DNA from: Porticoccaceae bacterium
Lineage (GTDB): Bacteria; Pseudomonadota; Gammaproteobacteria; Pseudomonadales; Porticoccaceae
NCBI GenBank assembly: GCA_023229065.1
Contig: JALNZZ010000001.1
Span: forward strand, 1 to 64,000
Direction: 5' to 3'
Length of the DNA: 64,000 bases
This document shows, piece by piece, positions 55,921 to 64,000 of the stretch. The translations under genes were made by a program, and so were the position numbers. Within the stretch, counting starts at the first letter, position 1. Every line of letters starts with the position of its first letter. The notes beneath the pieces were generated by a model. It did not search any database. It was given only the letters and a program-made list of their open reading frames with translations, and had not been told where the DNA came from.

Positions 55921-57066
55921 TCAGTGGTTCGTGGGGTGCGTTGGCGAAGGTGACGCACCCAGAAGTTCCAAAGTTTGGCGGGCGATTTCTAGCTCCTCGT
56001 TGGTGGGAATGACTAGCACGGCGACGTTGGAGCTCTCGCGGTGGATGGGACTGATGATACCCATTGCTGCCTCGTTGCGCTCGGGGTCGATGGCGATGCC
56101 GAGAAGGTCCAGGCCGGCGCAGGCCTGGGCGCGCACCCAGGGGTGATTCTCGCCAACGCCGGCGGTGAACACCAGAGCGTCCAGCCCTCCCAGGGCGGCG
56201 GCATAGGCGCCGATGTATTTGCGGATGCGGTAGGTATAGATGTCCAGAGCCAGGCGTGCGTACGCGTCGTTGCCGTCGGCGCGCGCCCGCACCTCGCGCA
56301 TGTCGGCGCTGCCGCACAGACCCAGCAGGCCGCTCTCTCGCGTCAGCACGGTTTCCAGTTCAGCGAGGGACAGTCCGTTAGTGCGCGCAAGGTGAAAGAG
56401 AATGCCCGGATCCAGATCGCCAGCGCGGGTGCCCATCATCAGTCCTTCCAGCGGTGTCAGCCCCATGGAGGTGTCGATGCATTGGCCGCTGTCGATGGCG
56501 GCGGCGCTGGCGCCGTTGCCGAGGTGCAGGCTGATCATTTTCAGGTCGCCGCGCTCCAGGTACTCCGCTGCTCGCTTGGACACATAGCCGTGGGAAATGC
56601 CGTGAAAGCCGAAGCGCCGTACACCGTACTGTTCCGGCAGTGGGTAGCGCCGCGCCCGTTCCGGCAGGGCGTGGTGGAAGGCGGTATCGAACGCCGCTAC
56701 CTGGGGCAGGTCGGGGAAGTGACGCCGGCAGCCGCGCATGATAGCCAGGGCGGGCGGGTTGTGGAGCGGCGCCAGATCGGCGAGGCGATCGAGGGCGGAC
56801 AGCGCCTCTTCGTCGATGAGCGCGGCGCGCCCGAAGGCATCGCCACCGTGCACCACCCGGTGGCCGATGGCCGTCAGCGTCTCGCCGACCGGCAGAGCGC
56901 TGTGCACCTCCGCCACGACCTGTTCGAGCGCCTGACCGTGATCGCTGTCGCCGGCGGCGGAGCTCAGGCCGTCGAGGGTGCCGGCGGCGAGCTGATGGAG
57001 GTCGCCGCGCCGGTACAGGCGGTACTTCAGGGACGAGCTGCCGGCGTTGAGGATCAGCAGGGCCAT
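55921..57066 (-). CDS. ackA: Acetate kinase
   Basis: A 381-residue kinase with [99 protein letters not shown] and FTAGVGEN, covering the nucleotide and acetate sites. It is slightly shorter than the usual 400 residues. Coupled to phosphoketolase, it would convert acetyl phosphate to acetate and ATP. No phosphotransacetylase gene is adjacent. Confidence 0.96.
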   Translation of the reverse strand: MALLILNAGSSSLKYRLYRRGDLHQLAAGTLDGLSSAAGDSDHGQALEQVVAEVHSALPVGETLTAIGHRVVHGGDAFGRAALIDEEALSALDRLADLAPLHNPPALAIMRGCRRHFPDLPQVAAFDTAFHHALPERARRYPLPEQYGVRRFGFHGISHGYVSKRAAEYLERGDLKMISLHLGNGASAAAIDSGQCIDTSMGLTPLEGLMMGTRAGDLDPGILFHLARTNGLSLAELETVLTRESGLLGLCGSADMREVRARADGNDAYARLALDIYTYRIRKYIGAYAAALGGLDALVFTAGVGENHPWVRAQACAGLDLLGIAIDPERNEAAMGIISPIHRESSNVAVLVIPTNEELEIARQTLELLGASPSPTHPTNH

Positions 57067-57425
57067 GTGAGTTCTCCCGGTGGAGGGTGCAGGACATGCT
57101 CAGGCAGCGCTCATTGCTTGGGAGCATGGAGTTCCAAAGATACGCCGACAGACAGGCTGCGGCCTAATCTCCTATGCCACTACAATATCCCTGTAATCCG
57201 ATGACATGACAAGGCTTATAATGGTAGCCTTCGCGCGCTGTACCACTGCTATAGCGTTGTTAAAACAGCATTTTGTTGCCCACGGTTTTCAGTGAGCGTC
57301 ACTAGGGGACACTCGATGCTGCTCTGACCGGGTAGCTTTCTACGCAGGGTATTTTTCATCGTACGGATGTTCATCGTACGGGTGGTCTGGCAAGGATCCT
57401 CAATAATAGACTACAGGGCTGTCTC
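57067..57425. other. Divergent spacer between ackA and the double glycosyltransferase gene
   Basis: A 359-base region. TATAAT at 57217-57222 faces the glycosyltransferase gene but lacks a good -35. A 15-base tandem repeat lies at 57355-57384. Nothing else recognised. Confidence 0.45.
57355..57384 (+). repeat. Two 15-base tandem repeats upstream of the glycosyltransferase
   Basis: TTCATCGTACGGATG (57355-57369) is followed directly by TTCATCGTACGGGTG (57370-57384), one mismatch, about 42 bases before the start codon. Possible regulator site or slippage product. Confidence 0.6.
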
Positions 57426-59189
57426 ATGAAATTGGTGGCTATTCCCGCAACAGGTGAAGGATTCCCTGTGCTGAGTATTATCCTTCCCTACTATCGCAAG
57501 CTGGAGGATTTCCGCCGGGTACTGCCGATAAACGCGCCGTTTTTCGCTCGTCCTGGTATAGAAGTGCTGTTGGTGCTGGATGAACCATCGGAAGAAGACG
57601 CACTTCTCGAATTGCTCAAAGCCTACCGGGACATTCGCTGGCGGGTGTTCGTCAATGATTTACCACACCTTTGGCGTCCACCCTGTCGGGCGATTAATGT
57701 GGGTATCAGGCAGGCATTGGGGGAGTTCATACTGGTGTGCTCCCCCGAATCTGCTTTTGTTACTGACGTGGCTGCTATCGCGCTGCGTGCATTGCAGGAT
57801 CAGCCCCGTTCAGCAGTGCTGGGTCAGGTGGGTTTTGGGGTTTTTTCGGCTATACGGCAACGGGCGGATCTACAGCGGGCATTTGTGGCGGCAGTGCCGG
57901 AACCGAAGCGTCTGAATACCTTCTATGGCTCAATCTGTGCGCCGAAAGCGGCCTTTGAAGAAGTTCGTGGTTATGACGAGTCGTTTGATTCCTGGGGTGG
58001 GGATGATGATAACTTGCGGGTGCGCATGGAAATGGCGGGTTATGGAAATCTGTTGTGCCCCCATATGCGCTTGTTGCATCTTTCCGATGCGCCAAGGGTG
58101 GCGGAAGGCCGGAAGTTTAATCCTCAAGAGGCTTTTCACCGCCGCTCCCCATCCAGTGCTTTGGCCAATCCCTTAGAGTGGGGGCGTGATTTTAAGCGCT
58201 TAACCTACCAATGGTCGCCACCGTCAGAAACGACAGCTCTTGCGCAGGGCCATTGGTCAGCCGCTTTGATGGCGGCAATTCCTGCTCTTGCCACTCAGGC
58301 AGTGGGGTCGAAGAGACAGTGCCCCGCCTGTGCCCGGTCGGTACACTACACAAAGTCTTTGTTCTCTTGCCTCACCTGTGATGTCAAACTGGAGTCCATT
58401 GCGCGCCGCGCCAGAACGCGGCCAAAAGTCGCGTGTGTGATGCAGTTGCACAACGAGGAGCGAAACCTGCCCGGTTGTTTGGACCATATCCGGGATTATG
58501 TCGATGGCATTATTGCCCTCGATGACGGCTCCACGGATTCGACTGCTGAGATACTGGCTCGGGAGGACAGGGTAGTGGACTGTTTGAGAAATCCTGCCAA
58601 TCCAGACCATCAATGGGCAGAGTTGGAAAACAAGGCCCGCCTGCTTGAGCGTGCTCGCCAGCTGGGATTTGACTGGGTTGTTGTTTGTGATGCGGACGAA
58701 CGCTTCGAAACCCTTTTTCTGCAGCAGCTGGGTGACATTGCCGCGTCATTTCCCGATAGCGATTTACCTGTTTTTTCTCTGGCGTTTCGTGAACTGTGGA
58801 ACGACCCATTGCACTTTCGAACTGATGGCCTGTGGGGTCGAAAAAGGCAGGCGCGCTTTTTCCGGGTGCCAGAAGTCATTGCCTTTAAGCAAAACCAGGC
58901 ATTTCACGGCGAGTGGTATCCGGATATGGTAAGAGAGAAAGGCAGGCTCTATTCCACGGGTTATCAACTGTATCACCTGAAGATGATTTTCCGGGAAGAC
59001 AGGATAAAGCGCCGGGATTTTTACAAAGCGATTGACCCTGAAAACCGTTTCCAGGCTCATGGCTATGATTATCTTGCCGAAGAAGGCGACGGAGTCAGGC
59101 TTGAACGGGTCGCTCCCGGACGTGAATATGCCTTCGATACAATCCCGGAAGCTCTCAGAGCTGTTTATGATCGAATGGCACTTGGTTAA
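57426..59189 (+). CDS. Two-domain GT2 glycosyltransferase with internal zinc ribbon
   Basis: A 587-residue protein. Residues about 14-260 form one GT2-like domain (LSIILPYYRKLEDF; conserved WGGDDDNLRVRMEMAG at 190-205, as in polypeptide-GalNAc-transferase-like GTs). Residues 299-318 hold two CxxC pairs (CPAC, CLTC) spaced like a zinc ribbon. Residues about 333-587 form a second GT2 domain (CVMQLHNEERNLPGCL, IALDDGSTDSTAEIL, VVCDADERF with a DxD-like motif). It probably builds a surface glycan, but no other glycan gene is near and substrates are unknown. Third-position base use looks less G+C-rich than in neighbours, a possible sign of transfer. Confidence 0.82.
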   Translation: MKLVAIPATGEGFPVLSIILPYYRKLEDFRRVLPINAPFFARPGIEVLLVLDEPSEEDALLELLKAYRDIRWRVFVNDLPHLWRPPCRAINVGIRQALGEFILVCSPESAFVTDVAAIALRALQDQPRSAVLGQVGFGVFSAIRQRADLQRAFVAAVPEPKRLNTFYGSICAPKAAFEEVRGYDESFDSWGGDDDNLRVRMEMAGYGNLLCPHMRLLHLSDAPRVAEGRKFNPQEAFHRRSPSSALANPLEWGRDFKRLTYQWSPPSETTALAQGHWSAALMAAIPALATQAVGSKRQCPACARSVHYTKSLFSCLTCDVKLESIARRARTRPKVACVMQLHNEERNLPGCLDHIRDYVDGIIALDDGSTDSTAEILAREDRVVDCLRNPANPDHQWAELENKARLLERARQLGFDWVVVCDADERFETLFLQQLGDIAASFPDSDLPVFSLAFRELWNDPLHFRTDGLWGRKRQARFFRVPEVIAFKQNQAFHGEWYPDMVREKGRLYSTGYQLYHLKMIFREDRIKRRDFYKAIDPENRFQAHGYDYLAEEGDGVRLERVAPGREYAFDTIPEALRAVYDRMALG

Positions 59190-59203
59190 ACACCTTGTAA
59201 CCC

Positions 59204-59367
59204 GGTCACTGCCTGGGGAGGCTGCTTTCGAGACACGCCGTGAACCCATCCCTGGGGGCTCGTCATCGGCATCTGACCGCCAGGGATGGCGGAAATGCGG
59301 ATTTTGCAGGAGCAAAAATCTGCCCTGCCGATGACGGTCTCGAAAGCAGCCTCCCCAGACAGCGACC
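59204..59367. repeat. Nested inverted repeat structure
   Basis: Two 31-base arms (59204-59234 and 59337-59367) are inverted copies with two mismatches, sharing the core CTGGGGAGGCTGCTTTCGAG. Weaker similarity continues outward to about 59171 and 59407, so the left copy covers the end and stop codon of the glycosyltransferase gene. Inside lie further perfect pairs: CCATCCCTGG (59246-59255) with 59280-59289, and CGTCATCGGC (59261-59270) with 59327-59336. The transcript or DNA could form a long cruciform-like fold with alternative pairings. Not an obvious terminator, as no T run follows. Confidence 0.8.
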
Positions 59368-59673
59368 TCACACGGTGCGAGAGCTTAGCCAAGCACCATT
59401 CCATCATGATCTGCTGCGCGAGTTATTATAAGGCAGTACCGCTTGAAGTCGCCGCCAGAGACGCTCCAGTGCCAGCCCGCTCAAGGCAAGGAATCACGTT
59501 TTTGGCGTGGACCTTCCGTTGGTGACTCATATCCAGAGCAGGACTAACAGGCGTTGCCCTCCTCCGGTTTCTACCCCCTTCGGGCAGAGGCCCCTTTATT
59601 TGCAGGCGCCAGACCAGTAAAATTGGCAACTTTTCCTTCCAATCCCCTTCCGCTCAGTATCAGAGGCTCTGCC
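59368..59673. other. Region upstream of serC
   Basis: About 300 bases before serC. The first 40 continue the outer inverted similarity. On the minus strand a short open stretch (LALERLWRRLQAVLPY, about 59420-59495) reads like protein but has no start or family I can name; it may be a relic. No promoter recognised. Confidence 0.35.
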
Positions 59674-60792
59674 ATGAAACCGTCCGTCAAGCCGGCCAAC
59701 CCCAATTTTTCTTCCGGCCCCTGCAGCAAGCGCCCAGGCTATGATCTCGCCGCTCTGGACACCCGTAGTCTCGGCCGCTCCCACCGCGCCGCCATTGGCA
59801 AGGAGCTTCTTGGCAAGGCCTGCAGCCTGACAGCGGAAATTCTGGGACTGCCGGAAGGCTATCGGGTGGGCGTGGTGCCCGCCTCCGACACCGGTGCGGT
59901 AGAGATGGCTCTGTGGTCCCTGCTCGGTCCCCGCAAAGTACAGATGTTTGCCTGGGAGTCCTTTGGCGAGGGCTGGGTGACAGATGTAGTCAAGCAGCTC
60001 AAGCTCGACAATGTCGAAACCATCAAGGCTGACTACGGCCAGTTGCCGGACATGGGCCGCGCCGATCCCGCCGCCGATGTGGTGTTTACCTGGAATGGCA
60101 CCACTTCAGGTGTCAAAGTACCTGATGCCGACTGGATTGCCGACGACCGCGAAGGGCTCACGATCTGCGACGCGACCTCAGCCGTCTTTGCGATGAATCT
60201 GCCTTTTGAAAAACTCGATGTGATTACCTACAGCTGGCAAAAGGTGCTGGGCGGCGAAGGCGCGCATGGCATGTTGATTCTCAGCCCTCGTGCCGTTGAG
60301 CGGCTGGAGTCCTACAGTCCGCCGTGGCCGCTGCCGAAAATCTTCCGCATGACCAAAGGCGGCAAGCTGATCGAGGGTATCTTCAGAGGTGAAACCATCA
60401 ACACCCCCTCCATGCTGTGTGTGGTGGACTACCTCGATGCCCTCCAATGGGTGCAGGATATTGGCGGTGTTGCGGCAACCATTGCCCGCGCTGAAGAAAA
60501 CCTGGCGGTAATCGAAGAGTTTGTTGCTAGCCGCGAGTGGATCCATTTTCTTGCTGCTGACAAAACCGTGCGCTCCAACACCAGCGTGTGCCTCACCCTC
60601 GACCTGGAAGCTGACCAGGTCAAGCAGATCGTCAAGCTGCTGGATACCGAGGGCGTAGCCTATGATATTGGCGCGTACCGTGATGCCCCTGCGGGCCTGC
60701 GTATCTGGTGTGGTGCCACCGTCTCCAGTGACGATATACGAGCTCTGATGCCGTGGATCGAGTGGGCCTATAACACTGTCCGGGCGTCGTAA
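59674..60792 (+). CDS. serC: Phosphoserine aminotransferase
   Basis: A 372-residue class V aminotransferase starting [24 protein letters not shown], the form found in alphaproteobacteria and Methanosarcina rather than the E. coli type. Visible are [24 protein letters not shown] (PLP-contacting Asp) and [18 protein letters not shown] with the PLP lysine. It converts 3-phosphohydroxypyruvate to phosphoserine. Paired with serA 94 bases downstream. An alternative longer frame upstream has no family similarity. Confidence 0.94.
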   Translation: MKPSVKPANPNFSSGPCSKRPGYDLAALDTRSLGRSHRAAIGKELLGKACSLTAEILGLPEGYRVGVVPASDTGAVEMALWSLLGPRKVQMFAWESFGEGWVTDVVKQLKLDNVETIKADYGQLPDMGRADPAADVVFTWNGTTSGVKVPDADWIADDREGLTICDATSAVFAMNLPFEKLDVITYSWQKVLGGEGAHGMLILSPRAVERLESYSPPWPLPKIFRMTKGGKLIEGIFRGETINTPSMLCVVDYLDALQWVQDIGGVAATIARAEENLAVIEEFVASREWIHFLAADKTVRSNTSVCLTLDLEADQVKQIVKLLDTEGVAYDIGAYRDAPAGLRIWCGATVSSDDIRALMPWIEWAYNTVRAS

Positions 60793-60815
60793 TACCCCGG
60801 ATTATGATGTAAATA

Positions 60816-60853
60816 GCCCCTACCGCTGATCGCTCTGGATCGGCGGTAGGGGC
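60816..60853 (+). promoter_or_regulatory. Strong hairpin between serC and serA
   Basis: A 16-bp stem with one G-T pair (60816-60831 with 60838-60853, beginning GCCCCTACCGC) and a 6-base loop. There is no T run, so it may be an mRNA-stabilising or attenuating structure rather than a simple terminator. Confidence 0.7.
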
Positions 60854-60886
60854 GCTCCGAATTTCTTTACTTATCGAGGCAATGCC

Positions 60887-62056
60887 ATGTTCAAGGTGCG
60901 AACGTACAACCAGATTTCTCCCCTCGGCCTCAACCGCTTTGATGCTGCCCGCTACCAGGTCGGCCCCGAAGCGGCTGAGCCGGATGCTTTCATTCTGCGC
61001 AGCCACAAGCTGCACGGTGAAGAAGTGCCCGCCAGCGTCGTGGCTGTGGCCCGCGCTGGTGCCGGTGTCAACAATATTCCCACCGCTGAGTACACCAGCA
61101 AGGGTATTGTGGTCTTCAACACCCCCGGCGCCAACGCCAATGCGGTAAAGGAGTTGATCGCCGCAGCTCTGCTGCTCAGCTCGCGAGATATTTTTGGCGG
61201 CATGAACTATGTGCAAAGCCTTACCGACATGACCGATGCCGGTGAAATGTCTAAGTTGCTGGAGAAAGAGAAGAAGCGCTTCGCCGGTACCGAGATTCTC
61301 GGCAAGACCCTCGGTGTGGTGGGGCTCGGCGCTATTGGTTCCATGGTGGCCAATATGGCGCTGGAGTTGGGTATGAAGGTTGCTGGCTATGACCCAGCGC
61401 TGTCTGTCGAAGCCGCCTGGCGCCTCTCCAGCCGGGTAGAGAAAGTAGACAGCCTGCAGGCGCTGCTGGGCAAGTCTGACTATGTAACCCTGCACGTGCC
61501 GGCCATTGAGGCCACGCGTCACCTGATCAATGCCGAGACCGTCAAATACTTCAAGCCCGGTGCCAAGCTGCTCAACTTCGCTCGCGAAGAGATTGTTGAG
61601 CCCGACGCCCTGGTGGCGGCTCTCGACGACGGCACCCTGGCGGGCTACACCGCAGATTTTCCCACCCCTGCCCTGCTGGGCCGTAAAAACGTGGTGTTGA
61701 TGCCCCATATCGGTGCAAGTACCGCAGAAGCCGAGGAAAACTGCGCGATGATGGCCGCCGATCAGCTGATCGATTTTCTCGAAAACGGCAATATTCGCAA
61801 CTCGGTGAACTTCCCTGCCACCGTGATGAGCCGCAGTGGTGGACACCGCATCACCTTCAGTAACGACAACGTGCCCAAGGTGCTCGGCAATGTGCTGGCG
61901 ATCCTCGCCGATAACAACAATAACGTCATCGACTTGATGAACAAGAGCCGCGATAACGTGGCCTACAACATCATTGATGTGGAAGATGCCCCCAGTGAGG
62001 AAATCCTCGCTCGGATCACCGCCGTGGAAGGTGTTATCCGGGTACGGGTGGTTTGA
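60887..62056 (+). CDS. serA: D-3-phosphoglycerate dehydrogenase
   Basis: A 389-residue NAD-dependent dehydrogenase: substrate-binding start with RAGAGVNNIPTAEYTSKGIVVFNTPGANANAV, nucleotide-binding LGVVGLGAIGSMVA, LLNFAREEIVEPDAL, the catalytic His in LMPHIGASTAEAEEN, and a C-terminal ACT domain (VPKVLGNVLAILADNNNNVI...GVIRVRVV) that probably senses serine. It begins serine synthesis from 3-phosphoglycerate; its product feeds SerC. Confidence 0.95.
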   Translation: MFKVRTYNQISPLGLNRFDAARYQVGPEAAEPDAFILRSHKLHGEEVPASVVAVARAGAGVNNIPTAEYTSKGIVVFNTPGANANAVKELIAAALLLSSRDIFGGMNYVQSLTDMTDAGEMSKLLEKEKKRFAGTEILGKTLGVVGLGAIGSMVANMALELGMKVAGYDPALSVEAAWRLSSRVEKVDSLQALLGKSDYVTLHVPAIEATRHLINAETVKYFKPGAKLLNFAREEIVEPDALVAALDDGTLAGYTADFPTPALLGRKNVVLMPHIGASTAEAEENCAMMAADQLIDFLENGNIRNSVNFPATVMSRSGGHRITFSNDNVPKVLGNVLAILADNNNNVIDLMNKSRDNVAYNIIDVEDAPSEEILARITAVEGVIRVRVV

Positions 62057-62074
62057 TGTCCTGATGTGAGAGAT

Positions 62075-62113
62075 GGCGGAGATGGGAGACAAATCGGCTC
62101 TGTCATCTCCGTC
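62075..62113. terminator. Hairpin between serA and the convergent kinase gene
   Basis: GGCGGAGATG (62075-62084) pairs with CATCTCCGTC (62104-62113) with one G-T pair and a 19-base loop. Weak candidate terminator. Confidence 0.35.
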
Positions 62114-62188
62114 CTTTCACGTTACTGCCCGAAAGAAGCTCTTACAGACAGCTCTCTACACTTCTGCTGCGTTTAGCGGCTCTGCAGC

Positions 62189-64000
62189 CTAGTCGAGTTT
62201 TAGATGGAGCTCCTTGCGCAGCTGCTCCACTTCTACTGCAAGGGTTACCAGGGCGGCCTGTATCCGCTCTTCATGTTGGTCCTTGACTGCAAAGTGAAGT
62301 GCTTTCACGGCGCGCTCCAGATAAGTCATTTTGAACACCCCAGCGATACCGAGCAGCTGATGGAGGCTTTCTCGCAAGGTGTGCGGCTCGTGGTCATCGA
62401 CTGCTTGAAGGATGCTGTCGGTGAGCTTGCTCACTTCCTGAATGAATAGTGTCATGTCGGCGTTGGGCGACAAGGGTTTCCTCTCGTCGCTGGCGACAGA
62501 CAGGCGCAGATGACGTTGCAGGGTGGAAATCAGCTTGCCCTCATCGATGGGCTTGAACAACAGGTCGTTGGCACCGGCTTCGAAGAGAGCATTCTCCTCC
62601 TGTTGGAGTATGTCAGCAGTGAGCATCACGATGGGGGTATGGCAGTTGAGGCCCTGCCCCGAGCGGATGGCCTTGATAGCGTTAATACCGTTCATTTCAG
62701 GCATGTGCACGTCCATTAAGATCAGGTCGAAAGCCTGATGATCGCAGATGGCAATGGCCTGTTGACCGTTGGTGACAGTGGTGATGTTGCTGCCGAGGTG
62801 TTCCAGGAAGGTGGCTAACAGCAGCCGATTGAACTCGTTGTCCTCGGCGATCAGGATGGAGGCAGACAGCTGTGTTCCAGAACCTTGTGCGTTGTCATCA
62901 TTTTTTTCAGCGGTCAACAGGGCGGTGAGTTCGCGCATGGTCGGCGGCTTGTCGATAAAGCGTACTGGCTTGCCATCGCCTCCAGTCCAGTCGTGCAGGA
63001 TGGGTGAGAAATTGCTGAGTGGCGCAATGATTACAATCGGGCAGGCAAAGCGATTGCGGAGGTAGTCCACATGGTGCTCGAGGGTGCTCGGCGCCTGGCT
63101 GACCGGTACCGAGTAGAGGATGATGTCCGGCTCTTGACCACCACCGCCGATTTCCAGGTCGGTGGTGGATTCACAGGATTCGATACTCTCCACAAAATAA
63201 GTCAGCAGCCGTTCCAGGGCGTGGCGGCTGTGAGGATGGGAATCGAACAGCAGCACGCAGGAGTAGTCCGGCTGGGGCGGCTCAGCCAGTGCCGATACTG
63301 TAAGAGGCAGTTCCACAGCGAACGTGGTGCCTTTACCGGCAGTACTGTCGATATGAATGGTGCCATCCATCAGCGTGACCAGATTGCGCACGATAGTCAG
63401 GCCCAGACCGGAACCACCAAAGCGACGGGAGATGGAATTGTCGGCTTGAGAAAAGGGCTCGAAGATCAGGGCCCGCTGTTTTTCCGGAATACCGATACCG
63501 GTGTCGATTACCTGAATAAGCAGCCGCGCCTGTTTTCCCACCGTGGTGCTGCCGCGTGCTGACACACGCACGATCACCTCACCACTGGAGGTGAATTTGA
63601 TGGCATTGGACACCAAGTTGTAAACGATCTGGCGGATACGCAGATTGTCACCGATCAGCGCCTGGGGCAGGTTGGGGGCCAGGTCAAGAATCAGCTCCAG
63701 CCCTTTCTGGTGGGCACTGGGTGCCATCAGAGCTACCGGACCTTCCAGGCAATCCAGCAGGTTAAAGGGCGCGCTCTCCAGCTCAATACTCCCTGAATGC
63801 AGGCGGGTAATATCAATGATGTCATCAATCAACTGCAAGAGTTGGAGCGAAGCTTGCTGAATGATGATGCAGTAACGCTTTTCAGCAGCGGTGAGCTGTG
63901 ATTCTCCTAGCAGTCGTACAAACCCCTGAATAGCGGTTATGGGAGTGCGCAGCTCATGGCTCATCTGGGCGAGAAAGCCTGTTTTTGCCTGATTGGCGTC
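62189..64000 (-). CDS. Hybrid sensor histidine kinase, BarA/GacS-like, C-terminal part
   Basis: The gene is cut by the window end; the frame is open through 64000 (DANQAKTGFLAQ before the H-box). Visible domains in order: HisKA (MSHELRTP, phospho-His), HATPase (NLVSNAIKF, DTGIGIPE, GGSGLGLTIV), a receiver-like domain whose phosphoacceptor position reads LYSV, a true receiver (LIAEDNEFN, LILMDVHMPEMNG with the phospho-Asp, and LLFKPID) and an HPt domain (LHQLLGIAGVF). This is the layout of BarA/GacS, which phosphorylates UvrY/GacA to drive small RNAs controlling CsrA/RsmA. The sensor part is outside the window, so the identity is probable, not certain. Confidence 0.85.
   Translation of the reverse strand, partial: DANQAKTGFLAQMSHELRTPITAIQGFVRLLGESQLTAAEKRYCIIIQQASLQLLQLIDDIIDITRLHSGSIELESAPFNLLDCLEGPVALMAPSAHQKGLELILDLAPNLPQALIGDNLRIRQIVYNLVSNAIKFTSSGEVIVRVSARGSTTVGKQARLLIQVIDTGIGIPEKQRALIFEPFSQADNSISRRFGGSGLGLTIVRNLVTLMDGTIHIDSTAGKGTTFAVELPLTVSALAEPPQPDYSCVLLFDSHPHSRHALERLLTYFVESIESCESTTDLEIGGGGQEPDIILYSVPVSQAPSTLEHHVDYLRNRFACPIVIIAPLSNFSPILHDWTGGDGKPVRFIDKPPTMRELTALLTAEKNDDNAQGSGTQLSASILIAEDNEFNRLLLATFLEHLGSNITTVTNGQQAIAICDHQAFDLILMDVHMPEMNGINAIKAIRSGQGLNCHTPIVMLTADILQQEENALFEAGANDLLFKPIDEGKLISTLQRHLRLSVASDERKPLSPNADMTLFIQEVSKLTDSILQAVDDHEPHTLRESLHQLLGIAGVFKMTYLERAVKALHFAVKDQHEERIQAALVTLAVEVEQLRKELHLKLD

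Noticed and set aside
54180..56012. 610-codon open frame antisense to phosphoketolase
   Set aside because: Shadow of xfp; low-complexity Gly/Val/Ala composition and no recognisable domain.
59183..59400. Integron attC site at the glycosyltransferase stop codon
   Set aside because: A GTTAAAC-like core appears at the left end, but the right end lacks the complementary core, the length does not fit, and no integrase or cassette array is present.
60632..62092. 486-codon open frame antisense to serA and the end of serC
   Set aside because: Shadow of two well-supported enzyme genes; His/Gly-rich composition typical of reverse reading.

Overview
The window looks like chromosomal DNA of a G+C-rich, aerobic, probably marine gammaproteobacterium related to Pseudomonadales/Cellvibrionales. 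Three gene blocks match, in content and order, what I recall from Pseudomonas chromosomes: trkA-rsmB-fmt-def-tsaP-dprA-tsaC-hemF-aroE; coxB-coxA-ctaG-coxC-SURF1-ctaA-ctaB-SCO; and znuA/zur-znuC-znuB with polA-sRNA-engB-cytochrome c4-dsbA. The species cannot be fixed from the sequence. No rRNA, tRNA, CRISPR array, complete insertion sequence or phage was seen.

Region 1 (about 0.6-16.0 kb, minus strand) is the main accessory feature. It is one run of 18 genes, nearly all overlapping their neighbours by 1-17 bases, with the content of an aryl polyene (APE) pigment type II polyketide cluster: chain-length-factor-like protein, acyltransferase, two acyl carrier proteins, a small membrane protein, an aryl-activating AMP-ligase fused to a dehydratase domain, a glycosyltransferase, a lipid A-type acyltransferase, a thioesterase, a LolA-like periplasmic protein, an MMPL exporter, a flavin-dependent halogenase-like enzyme, a DUF3261 lipoprotein, ketosynthase, partner dehydratase, ketoreductase, a second ketosynthase and a methyltransferase. 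The expected product is an aryl polyene lipid exported to the outer membrane. The halogenase motifs suggest it could be halogenated, as xanthomonadins are. No ammonia lyase or XanB2-type chorismatase for the aryl starter lies in the window. A phosphopantetheinyl transferase gene (16.8 kb) beside the cluster could activate its carrier proteins.

Region 2 (16.3-33.7 kb) is housekeeping: uvrD, an orphan TRAP-type solute-binding lipoprotein, a leftward def-fmt-rsmB-trkA-trkH series, then rightward tsaP, dprA, tsaC, hemF and aroE, with a gamma-carbonic anhydrase-like gene and yheV.

Region 3 (34.0-42.6 kb) encodes an aa3-type cytochrome c oxidase with a cytochrome c domain on subunit II, its copper and heme A assembly factors and a SCO protein. 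Region 4 (42.7-51.4 kb) has the zinc uptake system with a candidate Zur operator, polA, a strong candidate ErsA-like small RNA with a sigma-E/AlgU-type promoter, engB, cytochrome c4 and dsbA.

Region 5 (51.4-64.0 kb) holds a Gcr-family membrane protein, a phosphoketolase-acetate kinase pair, an unusual double glycosyltransferase with a zinc ribbon between its domains, a strongly folded intergenic inverted repeat, the serC-serA serine pathway pair, and the C-terminal part of a BarA/GacS-like hybrid histidine kinase cut by the window end.
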